From the NCBI GenBank assembly GCA_012842745.1, contig DUSF01000037.1:186001-250000 (forward strand): a stretch of 64,000 bases of DNA, written 5' to 3'. The DNA comes from Bacillus sp. (in: firmicutes) (GTDB lineage Bacteria; Bacillota; Bacilli; Bacillales; Bacillaceae_J). The notes below the pieces were generated by a model that was not told where the DNA came from, made no database searches, and worked only from the letters and a program-made list of their open reading frames with translations. Position numbers and translations under genes: made by a program. Below, one piece after another: positions 49,323-58,796 of the stretch (within the stretch, counting starts at the first letter, position 1; every line of letters starts with the position of its first letter).

Positions 49323-50753
49323 ATGATGAAACATTTGCCTTGGGTTATAGTAACGGTTCTTCTCTTTAGTTTAGTCGGTTGCTTCGGATCAAACGACCCT
49401 GCACCAACTGAAAAAGACAATAGTGGCACTTTAACGACTATTAAAGTAATAGCAGAATCTCCTGGCGCTGTTCAATTTATGAAAATGCAGGAAAAGGAAA
49501 TTGCCAAAAAATATGGAATCCGTCTTGAATACAATTATCCTGAGAGATTAACTGAAAATCTAGAGGATTTCTTATTTTCGACAAAGGAGAATTATGATAT
49601 TTATTCAATCTTTCCAGTAAAACTACCTTTATATGTAGAAAGAGATATGCTTCTTCCTTTAGAAAAGTACATGACAGCTGAATTTATAAGCGACTTGATG
49701 CCGTTTTATCAAAAGCTCTATATGGAATTTGGCAATCATACATATGGAATGGCGTATGATGGCGATGCACATCTATTATTTTACCGAAAAGATATTTTTA
49801 AAAAATATCAAGATGAGTATAAACAAAAATATGGCGTTCCTTTAGCACCACCGAAAACATGGGAAGAATATGACCAAATTGCCCATTTTTTAACTCGTGA
49901 TAAAGACAAAGATGGCAAAGTCGACATTTACGGAACAGCCATTTTAAGCGAAGGCGGTATGGGCTATATTTGGTTTGCTGAACGTTTTTTATCAATGGGT
50001 GGAACATACTTTGATGAAAATATGAAACCAGAGATTAATAGCGAAATTGGTGTGAAAGCATTACAAAGTCTAGTTGATTTGCAAAATAGTCAAGCGGTAC
50101 CACCTGGGTCAATGTATGACTGGGTTGATTTAAACAATGCTTTTCTTCAAGGCCATGTTGCAATGACTGTGCAGTGGAGCGACACCGCTCGCTTTTCCTA
50201 TGATTTAAATACATGGAATTCTAAAGTCTCAGGGATGGTTGATTGGACTGTTGTTCCTGGCGGAATTCCTGGTGCGCCAACAGGTGGCTCTTGGATTGGT
50301 AGAGTATTAGCGATTTCAAAAAATTCTAACATGCCAGATAAGGCATGGCAGGTGATTCAGCATCTTACATCTGAAGAAGTAAGCATAGATTCAATCAATT
50401 CCTATGAAACGATTAATGATCCTTATCGGTACAGCCATTTATCAATCAATAATAAAGGACCTTTCCCAAGCATTGAGGTAAGCGAACATTTCTTTTCTAC
50501 TCTTCGTGAAAGCTTAAAAAATACAAATGCTGAGCTAATGATTCCTGGAAGCTGGGAATATATGCAAAGTATCGATCATAATATGCGACAGGCGCTAATA
50601 AATAAGCTTACTACGGAAGAAGCACTGGAGCAAACAGCTAAAGAATGGGAAGAAATTACTGAAAAATATGGACGAGATTCGCAAAAAGAATACTACCAAA
50701 AATGGCTGAAAAATACAGATGAAGTAAGGAAAATAGCGTCTGATGAAAAATAA
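49323..50753 (+). CDS. ABC-type sugar (family 1) substrate-binding lipoprotein
   Basis: 476 residues. Signal peptide with lipobox LVGCFG (Cys 21), then an extracellular solute-binding family 1 domain. The segment GMAYDGDAHLLFYRKDIFKK is the usual signature, with KTWEEYDQIAHFLTRDKDKD and GGSWIGRVLAISKNSNMPDK later. It binds a carbohydrate or similar solute, but no permease or ATPase gene is near, so it is an orphan component that may serve an operon elsewhere. Start ATG behind AAGAAGGTGAT, adjacent second Met. A hairpin terminator follows. Confidence 0.9.
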   Translation: MMKHLPWVIVTVLLFSLVGCFGSNDPAPTEKDNSGTLTTIKVIAESPGAVQFMKMQEKEIAKKYGIRLEYNYPERLTENLEDFLFSTKENYDIYSIFPVKLPLYVERDMLLPLEKYMTAEFISDLMPFYQKLYMEFGNHTYGMAYDGDAHLLFYRKDIFKKYQDEYKQKYGVPLAPPKTWEEYDQIAHFLTRDKDKDGKVDIYGTAILSEGGMGYIWFAERFLSMGGTYFDENMKPEINSEIGVKALQSLVDLQNSQAVPPGSMYDWVDLNNAFLQGHVAMTVQWSDTARFSYDLNTWNSKVSGMVDWTVVPGGIPGAPTGGSWIGRVLAISKNSNMPDKAWQVIQHLTSEEVSIDSINSYETINDPYRYSHLSINNKGPFPSIEVSEHFFSTLRESLKNTNAELMIPGSWEYMQSIDHNMRQALINKLTTEEALEQTAKEWEEITEKYGRDSQKEYYQKWLKNTDEVRKIASDEK

Positions 50754-50783
50754 AAGCTGAACATCACGTTCAGCTTTTATTTC
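50750..50783 (+). terminator. Intrinsic terminator of the binding-lipoprotein gene
   Basis: AAAAGCTGAAC and GTTCAGCTTTT pair around ATCAC, then TATTT. Confidence 0.85.
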
Positions 50784-50793
50784 ATGCTTTCAT

Positions 50794-51807
50794 TTATATT
50801 TTCTTTTCATCTACTTTCGGAACTTCAAAAACATCAAGGAAAAATACGAATACTGGAATACCGATAATCAAACCCCAAACACCAAAGAAATGTTCAGAGA
50901 AAATTAAGACGATAAACGTATAAAAAATCGGTAAATCCGTCTTTGAACTCATCAACTTCGGATTCAAAACATACGCTTCAATTCCATGGATAATCGCAAT
51001 CATGATCAGAACGTAGACAACCTTAATGATTCCCCCCATACTGTAGGCAATTAACGACAGTGGAATAAGAGAAATAATTACACCTGCTACTGGAATTAAT
51101 CCTAAGAAAAAAATCATAATCGCCAATCCAAACAATTGTGGAAACCCCATAAAGGAAAGAGCAACCGTCGATAAAATACAATTGACTACTGCAATAATAA
51201 ATTGGGCTTCAAGCACCTTTCCAAATGTACAAACGAATTTTCCACCGAAAAACTCAATTTCATTATAAATAGGAGCTAGTTTACTGTATTTCATTTTCTT
51301 CGTAAATGCCACTAAACGTGGTTTTTCCAATAAATAAAACAAACTTAAAAGTAGCGCCAATAAAACTTGAAGTGCCAGCGAGCTTATGTTTGAAAAGGAT
51401 TTCATCACAATGGTAAAGCCTTGCTCAATATACTGGTGAATTTCACTTTTGGCTATAACGTTAATTAAATAATTTAAAATAATATTATCCTGTGGTTGTT
51501 GGTAAAAGGCTGTCAATTGTTTAGCAAGTACCGTAATTTCAAACGTAATAATTGGTAAATATTTCACAAGTCCCCATGTTAACAATCCAACAATCGCCGT
51601 ATACATGACAAGTACAATCAACTTCCAATTAATCGGTATTTTTCTAGAAACAATCGTAACAAGGCGATCCATTAAAAATGAAAAAATAAACGTAAGCAAA
51701 ATGAAATTAATCATACTTCTCGTACTGTATAGAATAAGGACAATAAGAACAAAAATAAAAAGCCTTTTTACACTCTTGTTTTGAAACCATTTAGTGACTT
51801 CGTCCAT
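50794..51807 (-). CDS. AI-2E family transporter
   Basis: About 337 residues, start MDEVTKWFQNKSVKRLFIFV at 51807 behind AAGGGGAAGAG; the open frame extends to 51906. Seven or eight membrane segments of the PerM/AI-2E type: IFVLIVLILYSTRSMINFIL, then FLGLIPVAGVIISLIPLSLI and a conserved C-terminal ALEAYVLNPKLM-type block (here GIEAYVLNPKLMSSKTDLP). The family includes permeases with Na+/H+ antiport activity. Individual substrate unknown. Standalone. Confidence 0.87.
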   Translation of the reverse strand: MDEVTKWFQNKSVKRLFIFVLIVLILYSTRSMINFILLTFIFSFLMDRLVTIVSRKIPINWKLIVLVMYTAIVGLLTWGLVKYLPIITFEITVLAKQLTAFYQQPQDNIILNYLINVIAKSEIHQYIEQGFTIVMKSFSNISSLALQVLLALLLSLFYLLEKPRLVAFTKKMKYSKLAPIYNEIEFFGGKFVCTFGKVLEAQFIIAVVNCILSTVALSFMGFPQLFGLAIMIFFLGLIPVAGVIISLIPLSLIAYSMGGIIKVVYVLIMIAIIHGIEAYVLNPKLMSSKTDLPIFYTFIVLIFSEHFFGVWGLIIGIPVFVFFLDVFEVPKVDEKKI

Positions 51808-51936
51808 AGGCTCTTCCCCTTTGTATGAGTAAACTCTGAAAATTCCTTGTAATACTAATATAGTATAATTCCATATTATAATTATTTTGTCCATAATAAA
51901 AGTCATAAAAATTGTTTTCGCAACTAATTTTCTAAA

Positions 51937-51967
51937 AAAAACATCTATCCGCGGATAGATGTTTTAC
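51937..51967 (-). terminator. Intrinsic terminator of the RND operon
   Basis: Perfect palindrome AACATCTATCC GCGG ATAGATGTT-type, 24 bases, followed on the minus strand by TTTTTTTAG, 21 bases past the MFP stop. Confidence 0.88.
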
Positions 51968-51987
51968 AAATTTGCATGAAGCAATGT

Positions 51988-53265
51988 TTACTGTTGTTTT
52001 TGAATCGTAACCTTTGCCTCATTACTTAGTAATGTTTGCCCCTTCACAACAACGTTATCTTGTTCGTTAACACCTTTTACGATTACGATTTGTTCACTTG
52101 TTTCTTCGCCAGTTTGTACCTCTACTTTCTTCGCTTTATCATTTTCAATTTTGTAAACATATTTTTTACCTTCTTCTTCGAAAACAGCTTGCCTTGAAAT
52201 GATAATATTTTCTTCAAGCTGACCGTTAATACCTTGGAAAACTACGTTAACAACCATATCTGATTTCCATTCCTCATTTGCATTCGGAATTTCAATCTCA
52301 AATGGATATGCTTTCAACTGTTGGTCCATAACAGGACTTAAGGCGGTAACTTTTGCATCAATTGTTTTATTAACTGCTGGTACTTCAACTTTCACTTGAG
52401 CGCCAACCTTAATGGCTGTCACTTCATTTTCTGATAGATTTCCTCTTACAATGATTGGGTTAATATTAACAATTGTTACAACCCCAACCTGAGGACCGGC
52501 CATTTGGCCTGGAGCCCCGTTTACATTTGAGACAATACCGCCAATCGGTGCAGTTACGGTTGCATTAGCTAGTTGGTCACGAGCATTATCAAGACTCACT
52601 CTTGCCTGTTCAACAGATGCTTTAGCAACTTGGATGGCCGTTTTTTGTCCAGCATATTGCACTGATTTTTTAGCATTATCATAAGCAATTTCAGCATTTT
52701 GAAGAGCAATTTCGGCATTTTTGAATGCTGTTTCTTTTTGTTCCAATTCTACTGCGGAAACAGCTCCAGCGTTATACAAATTTTTTGTTCTCTCTAAATT
52801 AAGCTTTGCATCAGTATACGCTTGCTTAGCTTGTGTAATACCTGATTCAGATTGCACCATACTGCTTTCAGCTTGGTCAAGTCCTTGACTTGAACTAATT
52901 TCAGCCTGTTTAAGATTGGCTTCAGCAACATGTAAAGCAGCCTCAGACTGCTTTACTGCATTTCGTAAGTCATTTGTGTCTAGGGAAAATAATACATCTC
53001 CTTTATTCACTTTCTGACCTAATTTGACACTAATAGTAACAATCTTTCCGTTTACTTTCGGGGAAACATCAACCGTTTCCTTTGGCTCGAATTTACCTGC
53101 AATCCCGGCCTTTGTATCTAATAATCCTTTTTTAGCAGTTTCGATTTGAACAGGCACAGCGCCTGTTTTCTCTTCCTCTGTTGTTTCTGGCTTTTTCGCG
53201 GAGCAGCCAGCAACGGTTAATGTTAGAAGCAATAAAAAAATGAGAAATGTTGTTTTTCGGAACAT
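51988..53265 (-). CDS. RND efflux membrane-fusion (adaptor) lipoprotein
   Basis: 425 residues. Lipobox LTVAGCSAKK at Cys 20. Then a barrel-sandwich domain (VNKGDVLFSLDTNDLRNAVK), a long alpha hairpin, a second lipoyl half (NATVTAPIGGIVSNVNGAPG), and beta-barrel and membrane-proximal domains ending VTIQKQQ. It is the periplasmic adaptor class (HlyD/AcrA), anchored to the outer face of the membrane. It is 14 bases downstream of the RND pump gene, in its operon, with a terminator behind. No outer-membrane channel is expected in a Gram-positive. Start ATG behind GGGGGAG. Confidence 0.92.
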   Translation of the reverse strand: MFRKTTFLIFLLLLTLTVAGCSAKKPETTEEEKTGAVPVQIETAKKGLLDTKAGIAGKFEPKETVDVSPKVNGKIVTISVKLGQKVNKGDVLFSLDTNDLRNAVKQSEAALHVAEANLKQAEISSSQGLDQAESSMVQSESGITQAKQAYTDAKLNLERTKNLYNAGAVSAVELEQKETAFKNAEIALQNAEIAYDNAKKSVQYAGQKTAIQVAKASVEQARVSLDNARDQLANATVTAPIGGIVSNVNGAPGQMAGPQVGVVTIVNINPIIVRGNLSENEVTAIKVGAQVKVEVPAVNKTIDAKVTALSPVMDQQLKAYPFEIEIPNANEEWKSDMVVNVVFQGINGQLEENIIISRQAVFEEEGKKYVYKIENDKAKKVEVQTGEETSEQIVIVKGVNEQDNVVVKGQTLLSNEAKVTIQKQQ

Positions 53266-53279
53266 TTATTTTTCTCCCC

Positions 53280-56200
53280 CTATTCTGCTTGAACGGCTTG
53301 TGTGACAGCTTTAGCTTTTTTAGCCCGTTTTTCTGCTTTTCTTCGTTTTCTTTTCGCTCCAATATCATCAAACCAACAGTATACGACTGGGATCAGAACA
53401 AGCGTAATCAACGTTGAAAAGCTCAATCCGAATGCAACAACAATCGCCATCGGCGCCTGATTTTCATTACCAGCTCCACCACCGAACGCTAAAGGAAGAA
53501 TGGCTAATATCGTCGCAAGTGTTGTCATCAAGATTGGACGGAGACGAATTGGTCCTGCCTTTAATACCGCTTCGTCACGATCTATACCATCTTTTCGTAA
53601 ATGAATGACATAATCTAGTAATACAATCGCATTGTTTACAACAATACCTATCAACAAAATATAACCGATAATCGCCATGATGCTCATCGAATTGCCTGTT
53701 AATAAAAGCCCAAGGATGACACCGATTATAGTTGGTGGAATGGAGAACATGATGACAAATGGTGTGAATAATGATTCAAATTGTCCCGCCATTACCATAT
53801 ACACTAAAACGACGGCGAGAATCATCGCCAAACCAAGTTGAGCAAAAGACTCCATCATGTCCTGACTTTGTCCCCCAAAGTCAATGTCATAACCGTCTGG
53901 AAGATTGATATTATTAACACGCTCTTGCACTTCTCTTGATATAGAGGCTAAGTCACGTCCAGTTACATTACTAGTGATTTGCACCTCTCTCGTTTGATTT
54001 GTACGTGTGATTGTTTGCGGTACATCTTCTTTAACAACCTTTGCAACAGATGAAAGGGCAACCGTGCCACCTTGTGATGTCGTAATTCTAACTTTATCTA
54101 GATACGTTTTATCCTCTTTAAGGTAATCTGGCATCAGTAGCTTCACATCGATTTCATCATCACCCGTTCGATAGGTCGTTACCTTCTGTCCAGCAAAAGA
54201 AATTTTCACGGCTGACAGAATTTGACTTGTCGTCAAACCATATTGACTTGCTCTTTTTTGGTCTATAATAATTTGAAACTCCTGCTTTGATGCATCTAAC
54301 GAAGTTTTTACATTCGTAGTACCTTCGATTTGCTCTATTTCGCCAGCAATGATATCGGCAATATCACGTAATACTTTTAAATCATCGCCATGTAGGTTGA
54401 CCTGTATCGCAGCACCTGCCATACCATGGCTAGTTGATTGTTCAGAAACCGTTATTTTTGCATCTGGTAAAAAAGTAAGCTGTGTGCGTATTTCATTTGC
54501 AATTTCTTCTGATGAACGGCTTCTTTTGCTTAAATCCACAAGTTTCAAGTTTACGTTTGCAATATTGGATGACGATGCTCCAAAGACTCCATCGCCGCCT
54601 CCACTCGAACCAATCGAAGTATACATATGGTCTAGTTCAGGTACTTTTTTAACAATATTTTCAATTTGCGATACGGCTTCTTCTGTTTCTTTTAAAATCG
54701 TTCCATTAGGCAGTTCTACAGATATACTAATTTGGCCTTCATCTGTCTTTGGCAAAAATTCCATCCCAACTAACGGGAATAAGGCCAATGAACCAACTAG
54801 CATCGCAATCGTAGATAAAATTACAGTTTTACGTTTATATAGGGCCCATTTTAATAAACGACCATACCATTTGGAAACTTTTTCAAACCCAATATTAAAC
54901 CACATAACTGGATTGAATCCTTTATATGTTCCTGAATGATAAATTTCTTCATTTGGAACTTCATCCAACCAACGTGAGCTTAACATTGGCACAAGCATTA
55001 ATGAGACAATTAACGCAGCTATATGGGAAAAAATAACGGTTAGCGCCAGCGGCCCAAATAACTCTGCCGCGATTCCATCAACGAAAACGATTGGCAAAAA
55101 TACAACAATTTGGGCCAACGCCGATGCCATAACGGCATTCCCTACTTGCTTAGAGCCATCAATAGCGGCTTCCAGCATCCCTTTGCCTTCTTGGCGTTGC
55201 CTAAAAATATTCTCCATAATTACAACTGAAAAATCGACGAGCGATCCTAAACCTAGTAATAAACCACTTAAGGAAATTAAGTTGATAGTCTGTCCAGTAA
55301 AATACATCAATGTAAATGTTGCGATTACAGAAATTGGTATTACAATCGCTGCCACTAATGTTGATCGCGCACTATTTAAAAAGAAATATAAAATAAGAAC
55401 AGCAAAAATCAAACCTAATAAAGCGTGCTCCGCTACAGTGTTAATAGAATCTTTAATGTATTCAGATGTGTCCAAAATCATCTCAAGCTTAACACCTTTT
55501 GGTAGCTTCGCTTCAATCTCTTTTAATTGTTTATGAACAGCATCAGCTACTTCTACTGTATTGCCGCCAGTGGCCTTTGTAATCGTAATTCCAAGACTTG
55601 GCTTTCCATTAAAATAACTAAGCTGTATAATTTCCTCCTCAGTGTCTTTAATGGTGGCAATATCTTTAAGCGCAATACTTCCCCCTGCGATGGAAATCGG
55701 TGTATCGCCAATTTCGCTTACACTACCGTACTCACCTTTCACCCTTATTTGCAGCTTTTGATTACCTTCTTTGACAGAGCCTGCAGAGCCAGTAAGGTTA
55801 TTGGCATTTAATGCTTGGCGAATTTGCTCAAAAGTAATTCCATACATTTCAAGCTTATTAGGATCAGCCGTGATATTAATGACACGGTCACGACCACCAC
55901 TAATTCCAACAGAAGCAACGCCATCTATACGCTCTAAGTTTGATTTAATAAGATTATCAGCGAGTGCTTTTAATTCGCCAATATCTTCCTTCCCATAAAG
56001 GCCTAGTGTCATAACAGGCTCGCTGTTTGGATCAAACTTGAGAATCTTAGGAGAGCCGGCTGAATCTGGAAGCATTCCTTCCACTATCCCAACCTTATCA
56101 CGCATATCTAATGTTGCTTGGTCAATATCTGTTCCCCAGTTAAACAAGATGATGACTAGAGAAGATCCAGCGATAGACTGAGACTGAATCGTATCTACAT

Positions 56201-56426
56201 TAGCGATAGAGGCTAATGCTTCTTCAATCGGTTTTGTAACTAGCTTTTCTACTTCCTCTGGTGTTCCGCCATCAACAGTTGTGGCTACGACGGCTACGGG
56301 AAGATTCATTTCTGGCAATAAATCAACCGCCATTTTCGGAAAAGAAATAAAGCCAAAAATGAGCATGGCAATAATAACCATCATAACCGTAACAGGTCTT
56401 CTGATGGATAAATGTGATAAATTCAT
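53280..56426 (-). CDS. RND-family multidrug/lipid efflux pump (SwrC/YerP-like)
   Basis: 1048 residues, 12 membrane helices with two large extracytoplasmic loops. The N terminus is SIRRPVTVMMVIIAMLIFGF; motif DMRDKVGIVEGMLPDS follows; helix 4 carries LLLGLGSLVDFSVVIMENIF, with a central Asp of the proton relay; helix 10-11 region shows IGIVVNNAIVLLDYV. This is the HAE1/SwrC type of proton-driven exporter; SwrC of B. subtilis exports surfactin and resists acriflavine. Substrates here are unknown. Expression is predicted to be controlled by the TetR regulator through two operators upstream. Confidence 0.95.
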   Translation of the reverse strand: MNLSHLSIRRPVTVMMVIIAMLIFGFISFPKMAVDLLPEMNLPVAVVATTVDGGTPEEVEKLVTKPIEEALASIANVDTIQSQSIAGSSLVIILFNWGTDIDQATLDMRDKVGIVEGMLPDSAGSPKILKFDPNSEPVMTLGLYGKEDIGELKALADNLIKSNLERIDGVASVGISGGRDRVINITADPNKLEMYGITFEQIRQALNANNLTGSAGSVKEGNQKLQIRVKGEYGSVSEIGDTPISIAGGSIALKDIATIKDTEEEIIQLSYFNGKPSLGITITKATGGNTVEVADAVHKQLKEIEAKLPKGVKLEMILDTSEYIKDSINTVAEHALLGLIFAVLILYFFLNSARSTLVAAIVIPISVIATFTLMYFTGQTINLISLSGLLLGLGSLVDFSVVIMENIFRQRQEGKGMLEAAIDGSKQVGNAVMASALAQIVVFLPIVFVDGIAAELFGPLALTVIFSHIAALIVSLMLVPMLSSRWLDEVPNEEIYHSGTYKGFNPVMWFNIGFEKVSKWYGRLLKWALYKRKTVILSTIAMLVGSLALFPLVGMEFLPKTDEGQISISVELPNGTILKETEEAVSQIENIVKKVPELDHMYTSIGSSGGGDGVFGASSSNIANVNLKLVDLSKRSRSSEEIANEIRTQLTFLPDAKITVSEQSTSHGMAGAAIQVNLHGDDLKVLRDIADIIAGEIEQIEGTTNVKTSLDASKQEFQIIIDQKRASQYGLTTSQILSAVKISFAGQKVTTYRTGDDEIDVKLLMPDYLKEDKTYLDKVRITTSQGGTVALSSVAKVVKEDVPQTITRTNQTREVQITSNVTGRDLASISREVQERVNNINLPDGYDIDFGGQSQDMMESFAQLGLAMILAVVLVYMVMAGQFESLFTPFVIMFSIPPTIIGVILGLLLTGNSMSIMAIIGYILLIGIVVNNAIVLLDYVIHLRKDGIDRDEAVLKAGPIRLRPILMTTLATILAILPLAFGGGAGNENQAPMAIVVAFGLSFSTLITLVLIPVVYCWFDDIGAKRKRRKAEKRAKKAKAVTQAVQAE

Positions 56427-56492
56427 TCAGTTCACCCTTTTCAACTATTCTTTACTAGCTATTTTTCTAACAATCTTTTATTTCATTAGAAA

Positions 56493-56506
56493 TGACCATG
56501 TGGTCA
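56493..56506. promoter_or_regulatory. TetR operator, site B
   Basis: TGACCATGTGGTCA, a perfect 14-base palindrome, in the gap between the TetR gene and the RND gene. Confidence 0.8.
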
Positions 56507-56551
56507 AATATTTTATTCTAACTTCTATATTGATAATTAGTCAATTTCTAA

Positions 56552-56565
56552 TGACTCAGCGGTCA
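56552..56565. promoter_or_regulatory. TetR operator, site C
   Basis: TGACTCAGCGGTCA, matching site B in the outer TGAC/GTCA arms with one imperfect inner pair. Centres are 59 bases from site B. Confidence 0.65.
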
Positions 56566-56615
56566 CAATTAAAAACACATTTAATTTCCTCATTTTAAGA
56601 CGAATTTAGGGGCTG

Positions 56616-57518
56616 TTAGGTTTCACGATATTCATAAAAAATTTCATCTAATTGATGCCAATACTTTTCAAAGCTAGCGATATTTAGGTTTTTCAAGAAC
56701 AGTAGTACCCCTTCTGCGATTACAAGCTTCGGTTCTTCTTTATTTATTAATTCTTCTTCAAACACTTCCATCGTTGCCTTCACTTTATTCGCTATTTCGA
56801 CAGATACGTTCACTTCATGGAGGTCACGAAGAACTTGGTGAATAATTTCACTTATTTTGTGATTAAGCTCTACGCGCGACTTATTATTCATTTTCATGAA
56901 ATCCTCAAGGTCCGAGAATTCAAGAAAAAATTCACCGCTGTCCATAAAACCATTTACTAAATCATCCATTCTATTCATTATAAACTGTGATAGTTTGAAA
57001 ATATCAAAGTCTTTTTTATCCAAAATGATGTATTCCAAGTATTCTCGCATAAATCCATTCATAATTGTTGCAAGATCCAATACATATAAATCAATCTTTT
57101 CTCCATAAACATTACGGAGACATTTTGTCAGCCAACGCAATCGACTAGCCTTAAGCTCAAACAAAAACTCATTTATTTCCTCATTTACATGGATTGCATA
57201 CTTGCGAATATGCATTTCGATAAAGTCGCTATGTTTGACACATTCTTTGAATTGAAAATAAATTTGCTGGATGAAGACTTCCTTTGCAGATAATGAATGG
57301 TCTTTCGCAATCTTTTCAGTCTCTACCAAAATCTTTTCGGAATAATACTTCAAAATAGATAGCATCACATCTTCTTTTGATTCAAAATAGTTATATAGAG
57401 TCCCTTTTGCAATCCCGCATGCCTCAGCTATTTCTTGCATGGAAGTCGAATGATATCCTTTTGCCACAAAAAGCTTGATTGCTTTTTCTATAATGGTTGT
57501 TCTTCTATCAGCAGCCAT
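56616..57518 (-). CDS. TetR-family regulator of the RND operon
   Basis: About 300 residues, longer than typical TetR proteins (around 200). The HTH is LFVAKGYHSTSMQEIAEACG and IAKGTLYNYFESKEDVMLS. The start at MAADRRTTIIEKA (57518) has AAGGATG upstream; the frame is open to 57527. The ligand domain is of the YerO-type. Sites A, B and C fit autoregulation plus control of the RND-MFP pair downstream, which begins 190 bases past its stop. Confidence 0.92.
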   Translation of the reverse strand: MAADRRTTIIEKAIKLFVAKGYHSTSMQEIAEACGIAKGTLYNYFESKEDVMLSILKYYSEKILVETEKIAKDHSLSAKEVFIQQIYFQFKECVKHSDFIEMHIRKYAIHVNEEINEFLFELKASRLRWLTKCLRNVYGEKIDLYVLDLATIMNGFMREYLEYIILDKKDFDIFKLSQFIMNRMDDLVNGFMDSGEFFLEFSDLEDFMKMNNKSRVELNHKISEIIHQVLRDLHEVNVSVEIANKVKATMEVFEEELINKEEPKLVIAEGVLLFLKNLNIASFEKYWHQLDEIFYEYRET

Positions 57519-57561
57519 TTGACCCATCCTTCATTCACTTTTTACTTTAGTTTAACACAAA

Positions 57562-57575
57562 TGACCGGTTGGTCA
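57562..57575. promoter_or_regulatory. TetR operator, site A
   Basis: TGACCGGTTGGTCA, a palindrome with one non-pairing inner base pair, 44 bases before the TetR start. The same TGACC/GGTCA arms occur at site B. Confidence 0.78.
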
Positions 57576-57610
57576 ATTACACTTTTTTCTACCAATACCA
57601 ATTGGTAAAA

Positions 57611-57683
57611 AAAAGATTGCCTAAACTGCAGCGACCAACGGATTGACATTGGTATGGATGCAATTTGAGGCAATCCTTTTACT
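57611..57683 (-). terminator. Terminator-like hairpin after the metalloprotease gene
   Basis: GGATTGCCT pairs with AGGCAATC across a long, itself partly paired loop and is followed by TTTTTTTT on the minus strand. Confidence 0.6.
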
Positions 57684-58392
57684 TCCCTTCAACTTTTTGA
57701 ATGTATGTATAGGTCTTTGGCGCTTTTTGTTGTACTTCTTTATTCATATCTGCATTTAAATAATACATGGCAAATACCTCTGCAAAGTATTCCTCTGGGT
57801 AGGAATTGAAATATTGATCACCTGGGAATAATACTGGTGCTTCTTCCTCCCAAATTGATAAGAAGTCCTTGCTATTTCGTAGTCCTTTTAAAACAGAACG
57901 CTCGACTGTATGCGCGATTTCATGTAGCTCTAAGTTTATTGAGCCATGTCCGTTTCCAGGTGCACTTGCCCCAATTTTTGCGGCTGCTAGATAGTCGCCA
58001 CCAGCACCAGGAACTTGATCCCATGTTTTATTGCTACTCCATCCTCTTGGCGATACACCTGCCAAATCGGCAAAAAACGGTTCATCTGTTAATTTACCAG
58101 AAAACAGCTTCACCTTCACATTGTTTACTACTAAATATTGTAAAATGGTAGGATGAATATGGGCAATTCGCGAAATCATAGCCCGTACATCGTCATGGTT
58201 ATAATCATTTATTTCTGGTAGCAATAGTAACTGGGCTATTAAACTTTTGACTTCTTGGTCGTTGATTTCAACCTTTAGGTTGTGCATTTTAGTAGCTTGA
58301 TTTAATGTCAATCCAGTTGCATCTTCTTTTGCCAAAGTTAATGCAGGAATAAAACAGAGAAGAAATAAACAAACAACAACAAGTTTTTTCAT
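57679..58392 (-). CDS. Secreted anthrax-lethal-factor-like metalloprotease (M34, PPEP-like)
   Basis: About 237 residues from MKKLVVVCLFLLCFIPALTL, a signal peptide cut near ALTLA-K; GGGGAG is upstream. The frame is open to 58410 (GTG). The mature part matches the ATLF/peptidase M34 group: GVSPRGWSSNKTWDQVPGAG, GNGHGSINLELHEIAHTVER with the zinc site HEIAH near residue 149, and SYPEEYFAEVFAMYYLN with the third ligand Glu. Relatives include Pro-Pro endopeptidases of Clostridia and Paenibacillus, which trim adhesins. No LF/EF-binding domain is present. The substrate here is unknown. Confidence 0.83.
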   Translation of the reverse strand: MKKLVVVCLFLLCFIPALTLAKEDATGLTLNQATKMHNLKVEINDQEVKSLIAQLLLLPEINDYNHDDVRAMISRIAHIHPTILQYLVVNNVKVKLFSGKLTDEPFFADLAGVSPRGWSSNKTWDQVPGAGGDYLAAAKIGASAPGNGHGSINLELHEIAHTVERSVLKGLRNSKDFLSIWEEEAPVLFPGDQYFNSYPEEYFAEVFAMYYLNADMNKEVQQKAPKTYTYIQKVEGK

Positions 58393-58496
58393 GATTGATA
58401 AACTCCCCACTAACTAAATAAACTTCCGATAAACTTAAATATTGTTAATTTATTATACTTTAAAATATAAAAACTAGTGAAGAGATATGCTCAAAA

Positions 58497-58536
58497 AAAA
58501 CAAAAAAGGATACAGATTTTCCTGTACCCTTTTGTT
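58497..58536 (-). terminator. Intrinsic terminator of the cop operon
   Basis: GGGTACAGG and CTGTATCC pair around AAAAT on the minus strand, followed by TTTTTTG. Confidence 0.8.
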
Positions 58537-58554
58537 TGAATTTTATTGCTTGTC

Positions 58555-58758
58555 CTATGCTACATCATAGCCTTGTTCTTCAACAGCATCTTTTAAAGCT
58601 TGTTCTGAAACATGTTCGTTTGCAACAACCTCTACTTTTCCTGTTTTTAACTCAACATCAACCTGCTCTACACCTTCAATCGCAGAAAGTGCGTTTTTCA
58701 CTGCTTTTTCACAATGCCCACAAGTCATTCCTGATACTTTTAATGTAATATTTTTCAT
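58555..58758 (-). CDS. copZ: Copper chaperone CopZ
   Basis: 67 residues, a single HMA domain. SGMTCGHCEKAVKNALSAIE holds the copper ligands (CxxC), followed by VEQVDVELKTGKVEVVAN. It delivers Cu(I) to CopA. Last gene of csoR-copA-copZ, 38 bases after copA, with a terminator behind. Start ATG lies behind GAAAGGATG. Confidence 0.97.
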   Translation of the reverse strand: MKNITLKVSGMTCGHCEKAVKNALSAIEGVEQVDVELKTGKVEVVANEHVSEQALKDAVEEQGYDVA

Positions 58759-58796
58759 GTTCCATACATCCTTTCGAATTGTTATTGGATTTCTAC

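Noticed and set aside
54349-54939. 196-codon plus-strand frame inside the RND pump gene
   Set aside because: Antisense shadow; no start context, and the opposite strand encodes an intact, motif-rich pump.
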